A stretch of 6,019 nucleotides of DNA from an uncultured Bacilli bacterium (lineage in GTDB: Bacteria > Bacillota_I > Bacilli_A > RF39 > UBA660). Positions 1-4,961 of the stretch are shown piece after piece; position 1 is the stretch's first letter; every line of letters begins with the position of its first letter. The stretch spans positions 1 to 6,019 of the forward strand of contig CAKOHQ010000056.1 of NCBI GenBank assembly GCA_934085875.1, in the 5' to 3' direction. The position numbers and the translations under genes were made by a program. The notes beneath the pieces were generated by a model, which worked only from the letters and a program-made list of their open reading frames with translations, was not told the DNA's origin and did no database searches.

Positions 1-182
1 AAAATTTAAATAAACAACAAATAATAAAAATTATAAAATCAAAAATATATTTTCTGCTACATTCTAATACAAAAAAATATATTTAATAAATCATTAAAAA
101 ATTAATTGTCATATGAATATTTAATAACAAATTTCTATAATATTTTTTATTCATCATTTCGATACACAATATACTTTCATAT
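1..182. other. Very AT-rich intergenic segment, no gene seen
   Basis: No ORF of useful length with a ribosome site, no tRNA-like structure and no clear repeat is visible. Weak promoter-like strings for a gene beyond the left edge exist on the minus strand: ATGACA (112-107), 18 nt, TATTAA (88-83), and an isolated TATAAT (35-30). Neither is convincing in DNA this AT-rich. Confidence 0.5.
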
Positions 183-224
183 AAAATAAAAAAGAATTAT
201 TAATATTTATCAACAATTCTCTTT
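183..224 (-). terminator. A/U-rich terminator overlapping the end of the kinase-like gene
   Basis: On the minus strand 224-209 can pair with 204-189: 16 pairs, three of them G-U and only one G-C, around a 4-nt loop. A T-run (193-188) and further T-rich sequence follow. The 3' arm contains the TAA stop (202-200) and the 5' arm the last codons of the gene. The pairing is long but weak, so strength is uncertain. Confidence 0.5.
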
Positions 225-1975
225 AATTCATTCTTTAAATCATTTAACATAATGTAATCTCTAAAACCATCTTTTAAATAATGATCCCTTATTTTTTCTT
301 TGTTACTATCTAATAAAATAATACAAGGAATGTCACTATCAATTTCTTTTAATCTCTTTAAAGTTTCATAACCACTAATTTCTCTCATATCATCTTCAAT
401 AATAATATAATCATACTTTTTACCACTTTTGATTCTATCAACAGCATCCATACCATACAAAATATAAGATGCATTAATATTATTTTCTTTAAATATCTTT
501 TTTAAAATTTCATTAACTTTTTTATCTTGATTAACAACTAACACTTTTTTATTTGTATACATATTTTCATAATTAATAATTTTTTGCTCATTTTCCCTAT
601 ATATTCTCTGATCAATAGTTAAAATTACTTCAGTACCCATTCCTACTTTACTTTTAATAAGTAAATTACCACCTAATGATTTTATAATCTTTTGACATAA
701 CTCAATATTAAATTCAGATTTTTCCAAATTAATAATATCTTGTTTATCTAACTCACCCGTAGTACTCAATATTTCATTAATTTTATCTATACCTATACCA
801 CTTCCACTATCAGTAATAGTAAATATAACACGACAAACATCATACTTTTCAATTGTATTAATATTAAATTCTATAAAACCACTCTCAGTTTTTTTAACAG
901 CATTCATTAATATAGAATAGAATACTTGTTTTAATTTTATATTATCTCCATATAAATAAGGTATATTGCTAACAATATTGCTTCTAAATTGTACTTTATT
1001 ATTAACACTAGGTTCTACTCTCTTAATTAAATCTTCATATAACATTTTCAAATTATATCTATTATTTAAAAACTTAACTTTCTGAACATCTAAACTGCTA
1101 ACATTTAATACATCATTAACAACAAAATCTAATTGTCTAATAGAATTATTAATTGACTTAACACCCATTTTAATATCATCAATATTTTTTTCTTCCATTA
1201 TTAAATCACAAAGTCTTCTAATATTATTTAAAGGTTCACGAACTTCACCAGTCATTTCGAATAAAAAGTTAGATTTATCAATATAAGTTTGTTCAACTAT
1301 TTCATTATTTCTTGCCAATTCATTAATTTGTTTTACATCAGGATTCTCGATAGTAAAATACATTAAAAATGTAATAAATGCTTCACCAAAAGTTAATAAT
1401 AAAAGACCTGGATTTAACTTTTGAATTACCATAATAACAGTACCAACTATTAAAAAAGCAGTTATTGGAATAAATTTTTTCTGTTTTAAAAATCTTATAT
1501 TTTTTAACATACATACAATTACTATCATTATAAATATACCAGATATTAAATACATTAAATTAGTACTAGGACCATAAGAAAATACAATACCATTCTCATT
1601 ATGATAATAAAGTGGTAAAACTATAACTCCAACTAATAATATAGCTGTTATTGCAAAAATATTTTTAATAAGTTTACTCTTATCTATATTTTTTACAGTA
1701 ATAAGCAATATATACATAGTAAAAATCATTAACCACATTACTAAATAAACCAAATATAATTTAGATGTTATTATATTAAAAACACCAAATATTTCTTTAT
1801 ATTTCATAAAATAATAACAAGGTACACCTATAATAGTACCAAATAAACTAGTTAAAATTAAATATGAATATATCTTATTTTCTAATGTATTAAATCTTTC
1901 TTTTTTAAAAAATACTATATTCAATAATGCTATAAAGAAAAAACTACACATTGTAAAACTAATACCAACGCTCAT
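200..1975 (-). CDS. Membrane-bound hybrid histidine-kinase-like protein lacking both phosphorylation sites (pseudokinase)
   Basis: The 591-residue protein has hybrid sensor-kinase architecture. About seven hydrophobic segments lie near residues 5-23, 35-56, 71-94, 104-122, 139-158, 169-185 and 189-208, resembling 7TM-type sensor regions. A short helical linker follows (~213-236), then a DHp-like segment (~235-300), a GHKL ATPase domain (~345-455) and a receiver-like domain (~476-591). ATP-site motifs are largely kept: N358 in the N box (LMNAVKK), DSGSGI at 389-394 (G1) and GMGT at 445-448 (G2). The H box, normally MSHEIRTPLN, reads MTGEVREPLN, with Gly243 replacing the phosphoacceptor His; the protein's only His residues are 125 and 565. 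In the receiver, the phosphoacceptor Asp is Glu527, the acidic pair is Asn482-Gln483, the conserved Thr/Ser is Leu555 and the conserved Lys is Leu577. Family knowledge says such a protein cannot relay phosphate. A role as an ATP-binding membrane scaffold or allosteric partner is inference. The ATG at 1975 has only a weak SD-like AGAAAG 11 nt upstream. The gene lies 63 bp downstream of the AMP-binding gene and has its own promoter. Confidence 0.9.
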   Translation of the reverse strand: MSVGISFTMCSFFFIALLNIVFFKKERFNTLENKIYSYLILTSLFGTIIGVPCYYFMKYKEIFGVFNIITSKLYLVYLVMWLMIFTMYILLITVKNIDKSKLIKNIFAITAILLVGVIVLPLYYHNENGIVFSYGPSTNLMYLISGIFIMIVIVCMLKNIRFLKQKKFIPITAFLIVGTVIMVIQKLNPGLLLLTFGEAFITFLMYFTIENPDVKQINELARNNEIVEQTYIDKSNFLFEMTGEVREPLNNIRRLCDLIMEEKNIDDIKMGVKSINNSIRQLDFVVNDVLNVSSLDVQKVKFLNNRYNLKMLYEDLIKRVEPSVNNKVQFRSNIVSNIPYLYGDNIKLKQVFYSILMNAVKKTESGFIEFNINTIEKYDVCRVIFTITDSGSGIGIDKINEILSTTGELDKQDIINLEKSEFNIELCQKIIKSLGGNLLIKSKVGMGTEVILTIDQRIYRENEQKIINYENMYTNKKVLVVNQDKKVNEILKKIFKENNINASYILYGMDAVDRIKSGKKYDYIIIEDDMREISGYETLKRLKEIDSDIPCIILLDSNKEKIRDHYLKDGFRDYIMLNDLKNELKRIVDKY

Positions 1976-1998
1976 ATTATCAACTACTTTCTAAAAAA

Positions 1999-2026
1999 AT
2001 TATATCATAAAAAAAAGAAAAGACAA
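1999..2026 (-). promoter_or_regulatory. Extended -10 promoter of the kinase-like gene
   Basis: Minus-strand TTGTCT (2026-2021, 4/6 to consensus), a 16-nt spacer and a perfect TATAAT (2004-1999) with a TGn extension (TG at 2007-2006). The predicted start is near 1992, giving a leader of only ~17 nt. It lies wholly in the 63-bp gap after the synthetase gene, so the kinase-like gene can be expressed separately as well as by readthrough. Confidence 0.68.
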
Positions 2027-2038
2027 ATCATATTTTTA

Positions 2039-4780
2039 TTAATTATTATCTTTCTTAATACTATTAACAAATTCTAAATTTTTAAATTTATCCTTTTCCC
2101 CTATGCTAGCTAACTTCAACATATCAACTTTACCTGCCAAATTATATGGCAAACTATCTACATATCTATACCACATAGGTTGTTCTCTTTCTGGAATATA
2201 TTTGTTTTGTAAATCTTTTATCTCATTATGTATTTTTTCTATTGAAATGTTAACATCTTTTTTAAGAACAATAAATGCCATAGGTCTTTTACCAGTACTT
2301 TTATTATCAACTGTAATTCCAACAACAGCACAAGATTCAACACAATCATGTTTGTCGATTGCATTTTCTATTGGTAAAAGTGGAACAGTATGCCCATCAG
2401 GTCTCATAATAACATTTTTTATTCTATCTACAAAGAATATAACACCATCTTCATCCATATAAACTAAATCTCCTGTTTTAGCCCATTTAACACCTTTATC
2501 ATCTATATAAAAGAACTTATCAGTTTCAGCTTTATTATTTAAATAACCTCTCATCATTGTAGGACCATTAACATATAATTCACCAACATTTTTATTTCTT
2601 CCATAAGATAAATGTTCTTTAGTATTTGGATCAATTATCATTACATTATTACCAACATGTGGAATTCCAACACTACCAACTTTATTTACTTCATCATTTA
2701 CAGTAGTAATAAAACCTCCACCAAATTCACTCATACCAAGTCCCTTTTTTAATTTATTAGCATTATGCTCACTTAGATAATCATTAACTCTATATTCTCT
2801 ATTTGGACTCATTTTATCTCCACCAGATATAACATTTTTCAAAAACGTTATATTTTCATTCTTAAAAGTTTTACTCTCCGATAAAATTTCAAAAAATCTA
2901 GGAACACCCATTACATGAGTTGGTTTATATTTTTTTAACATACTTGCAAAATTTTTAGGTTTATATTTTGCAATCAATTCAATAGTAACTCCACTTGATA
3001 ATGCATTATGCATACCACTACTAGAACCATAAGCAGAGAAAAATGGAACATTTCCCATAAATATTTCTCCAACTTTAGGTAAAATACCAGAATATTTAAG
3101 TTGCATATTTTGTCCGTTATAAGTTTCATTTCTTAACTCAGCACCCTTAGGTTTACCAGTTGTACCACTAGTATAAACAACCGTTGCAACATCATTTTTC
3201 CTATAAGGATTATCATTAAATGGTAATATACTCTCACCTATTTTAATAAAATCTTTATAATCTATATATTTACCACAACTCTTAACTTTTTTATGTGTTA
3301 AATTATATGCATTTCTAACTTTTCTAGATTTTACAGAATTTATAGGACTTACAGAAATAACATATTTTAATTCTTCTCTATCAATCAATTTATCAATATT
3401 CTTTTTACATAAATCAACCATTATAAGAACTTTACTATGACTTTCATCTAAATAACTTTTTATTCTACTTGCTGGTGTTCTAGGTTCTATCAAACACGCA
3501 ATTGCACCTATCTTATTTACTGCATAAAATAAATACACAAATTCAGGAATATTAGGCATAGAAAATGTTACGTAATCACCTTTTCTAACACCAAGAGCAT
3601 ATAAACTCTTTGAAACTTTTTCAATCTCATTAAACATTTCATAATATTTAATTTCTTCACCTAAATATTTAAGTGCTACCTCTAAATAATTATCTTTATT
3701 CAATATTTTTAAATTTTGATACAAAGTATATTCTAATACTTTATCATCTTTAGATTCTATTGGATAATATTTACACCAAGGCATATCTACTTCTGGTAAC
3801 CCAGTTTTTTTAAAACTTTCTCTTTCAATTTCTTTATCTAAATAATCAACAATATTTAAAACATTATCCTTTATATTACCAACATAATTAGTTTTAATAT
3901 ATTTCTTATTTACCTTAACTTCTATGCTACCAAATTCATTTTTCTTACCACTTACAACATCAAATATACTAACATCATCTGTTATACTAATTTTATTTTT
4001 ACCAACAAATATCTTATTATAAAAACTATAATATCTATTATAACTATCATTATACTTATCTATTATTTTAGATAATTCATATTCATTTAACATATCAAAC
4101 TTAGAATACACTTTATTTATTCTATTATCAAAATCCAATAACAATTTATCTCTAGTAAATAATATATTACCACTTTCAAAAGATATATTATTTCTATTTA
4201 ATATCAAATAATTAATTAAAATAAAATCAATATATTTAACACAAACATTACTATCTTTAACACCTAATCTACTATCTATCTCTTCTACACTATTAATTAT
4301 ATCTTCATCTTTTAAACTAATTAACACATTATTTTCTACATAATTTATACTAAAACAATTATAATTAATTATCTCTTTATTATAATATTTTGATATACTA
4401 TAAAACTTATCCCAATTAATAACTATATCATCATTACTATCAATATTACTATATAATATAATTCTTTTATAATTATCTATATCTAAGTCTAATACCTCAT
4501 TTAAAAACAAATAATCAGCTTCATATATTCTATCATCTAATATATCATTAATTATATTTATCTTTATTCCAACCTTATTAAAAGCATATATAAGCTCTAA
4601 AAACTTAACATTATTATAATTCATAATAACAACATTATCTTTATCACTTATTCCTAATTCTAAAATACTCCTACTAATTAAATCTATATCTTTTATAATT
4701 TTTTTACTATCTACATTATCAATTTTAAATAAATTATTTTTCAAAACTTTCTTTATTTCATAATATATTGTACTCTTCAT
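2039..4780 (-). CDS. AMP-forming acyl-adenylate/acyl-CoA synthetase (ANL superfamily) with a degenerate N-terminal ANL copy
   Basis: The 913-residue protein is far longer than the usual 500-600 residues. Residues ~323-913 form a complete adenylate-forming enzyme. They begin with TGLPEVDMPWCKYYP (326-340), which resembles the start of clostridial acyl-CoA synthetases. The motifs are the P-loop YTSGTTGKPKG (536-546), LGMSE (681-685, adenine-binding with E685), TGD (769-771), VDR (784-786) and the C-terminal catalytic lysine K884 in LAGKVD. Such enzymes activate a carboxylic acid, often a fatty acid, as acyl-AMP and then pass it to CoA or a carrier; the substrate here cannot be read from sequence. 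Residues 1-322 look like a shortened, decayed ANL N-domain: residues 32-77 align without gaps to 386-431 at 16/46 identities, and all catalytic motifs are missing. The protein is Ile/Asn/Lys-rich and has no evident signal peptide, so it is likely cytoplasmic. The ATG at 4780 follows AGGGGG by 6 nt. The gene ends in tandem stops (TAATAA), with no terminator before the kinase-like gene, so readthrough into that gene is possible. Confidence 0.92.
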   Translation of the reverse strand: MKSTIYYEIKKVLKNNLFKIDNVDSKKIIKDIDLISRSILELGISDKDNVVIMNYNNVKFLELIYAFNKVGIKINIINDILDDRIYEADYLFLNEVLDLDIDNYKRIILYSNIDSNDDIVINWDKFYSISKYYNKEIINYNCFSINYVENNVLISLKDEDIINSVEEIDSRLGVKDSNVCVKYIDFILINYLILNRNNISFESGNILFTRDKLLLDFDNRINKVYSKFDMLNEYELSKIIDKYNDSYNRYYSFYNKIFVGKNKISITDDVSIFDVVSGKKNEFGSIEVKVNKKYIKTNYVGNIKDNVLNIVDYLDKEIERESFKKTGLPEVDMPWCKYYPIESKDDKVLEYTLYQNLKILNKDNYLEVALKYLGEEIKYYEMFNEIEKVSKSLYALGVRKGDYVTFSMPNIPEFVYLFYAVNKIGAIACLIEPRTPASRIKSYLDESHSKVLIMVDLCKKNIDKLIDREELKYVISVSPINSVKSRKVRNAYNLTHKKVKSCGKYIDYKDFIKIGESILPFNDNPYRKNDVATVVYTSGTTGKPKGAELRNETYNGQNMQLKYSGILPKVGEIFMGNVPFFSAYGSSSGMHNALSSGVTIELIAKYKPKNFASMLKKYKPTHVMGVPRFFEILSESKTFKNENITFLKNVISGGDKMSPNREYRVNDYLSEHNANKLKKGLGMSEFGGGFITTVNDEVNKVGSVGIPHVGNNVMIIDPNTKEHLSYGRNKNVGELYVNGPTMMRGYLNNKAETDKFFYIDDKGVKWAKTGDLVYMDEDGVIFFVDRIKNVIMRPDGHTVPLLPIENAIDKHDCVESCAVVGITVDNKSTGKRPMAFIVLKKDVNISIEKIHNEIKDLQNKYIPEREQPMWYRYVDSLPYNLAGKVDMLKLASIGEKDKFKNLEFVNSIKKDNN

Positions 4781-4786
4781 ACTTTT

Positions 4787-4792
4787 CCCCCT
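4787..4792 (-). promoter_or_regulatory. Shine-Dalgarno site of the AMP-binding gene
   Basis: AGGGGG lies 6 nt before the ATG at 4780 and stands out in an otherwise G-poor leader. It fixes the start of the 913-residue protein, including the degenerate N-terminal region, so that region is very probably translated. Confidence 0.85.
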
Positions 4793-4874
4793 AATAAAAT
4801 AGTTTTATAATACATCTAATAACATAAAATATTATATTTTTGTCTAAAACCATCATTTTTATGTCTAAAATCAT
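4791..4874 (-). CDS. Possible 27-codon leader ORF upstream of the AMP-binding gene
   Basis: The frame starts at ATG 4874-4872 and ends at TAG 4793-4791. It encodes MILDIKM, then MVLDKNI, then a hydrophobic tail rich in Ile, Phe and Tyr. The first two heptads are the translated 21-bp repeat. The stop overlaps the Shine-Dalgarno sequence of the synthetase gene, an arrangement that would allow translational coupling. Against it: there is no SD before its ATG, which would lie only ~5 nt after the predicted transcript start, and an open run of this length arises by chance fairly often in such AT-rich DNA. I would not call it without expression or conservation evidence. Confidence 0.22.
   Translation of the reverse strand: MILDIKMMVLDKNIIFYVIRCIIKLFY
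4833..4874 (-). repeat. Tandem 21-bp direct repeat in the leader of the AMP-binding gene
   Basis: Two adjacent 21-bp units (4874-4854 and 4853-4833 on the minus strand) agree at 17 of 21 positions, with the exact core TTTTAGACA in both. The period equals two helical turns, so a dimeric regulator could bind both units on one DNA face. It also equals seven codons, and the repeat lies in frame inside the possible leader ORF. The units sit just downstream of the predicted transcription start and just upstream of an internal TATAAT (4836-4831). Confidence 0.6.
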
Positions 4875-4885
4875 CTTACATTCTA

Positions 4886-4913
4886 ATAATATCATAATTT
4901 ATATTAAAATCAA
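4886..4913 (-). promoter_or_regulatory. Extended -10 promoter of the AMP-binding gene
   Basis: Minus-strand TTGATT (4913-4908, 4/6 to the -35 consensus) is followed after 16 nt by TATTAT (4891-4886, 5/6). A TGn extension sits just before the -10 (TG at 4894-4893). The predicted start near 4879 leaves a leader of about 99 nt. The core TTATGATATTAT matches the promoter of the kinase-like gene at 11 of 12 bases, with the same 16-nt spacer. A second perfect TATAAT lies at 4836-4831 but has no good -35. Confidence 0.55.
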
Positions 4914-4925
4914 AACATTTATATC

Positions 4926-4952
4926 AAAAAAAGTACTAAATTAATAGTACTT
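4926..4952 (-). terminator. Rho-independent terminator of the pilin-like gene
   Basis: On the minus strand a perfect 8-bp stem (AAGTACTA / TAGTACTT) encloses a 6-nt loop (TTAATT). It runs directly into a run of seven T. It starts 9 nt after the TAG stop of the pilin-like gene. The opposite strand lacks a T-run, so it should act only on leftward transcription and separates the pilin-like gene from the synthetase gene. Confidence 0.88.
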
Positions 4953-4961
4953 CATAAATTC

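Noticed and set aside
58..69. 12-mer TACATTCTAATA shared with 4877-4888
   Set aside because: Both copies are in intergenic DNA, but at this base composition a rough estimate gives many chance 12-mer pairs in a 6-kb window, and the flanking sequences do not match.
2103..2462. Plus-strand ORF of 119 codons
   Set aside because: It lies wholly antisense to the 3' part of the synthetase gene, which has clear family motifs in its own frame. The product has no recognisable family and there is no ribosome site.
2039..4780. Frameshift or assembly join making the long synthetase from two genes
   Set aside because: The frame is continuous for 913 codons with one strong ribosome site at the far 5' end. 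The N-terminal region shows homology to the ANL fold, which supports a real fusion rather than an artefact.
4898..4912. Possible third copy of the leader repeat (minus-strand TGATTTTAATATAAA)
   Set aside because: It lacks the GAC core, lies 39 bp rather than a multiple of 21 bp from the next unit, and overlaps the -35 and spacer region of the promoter.
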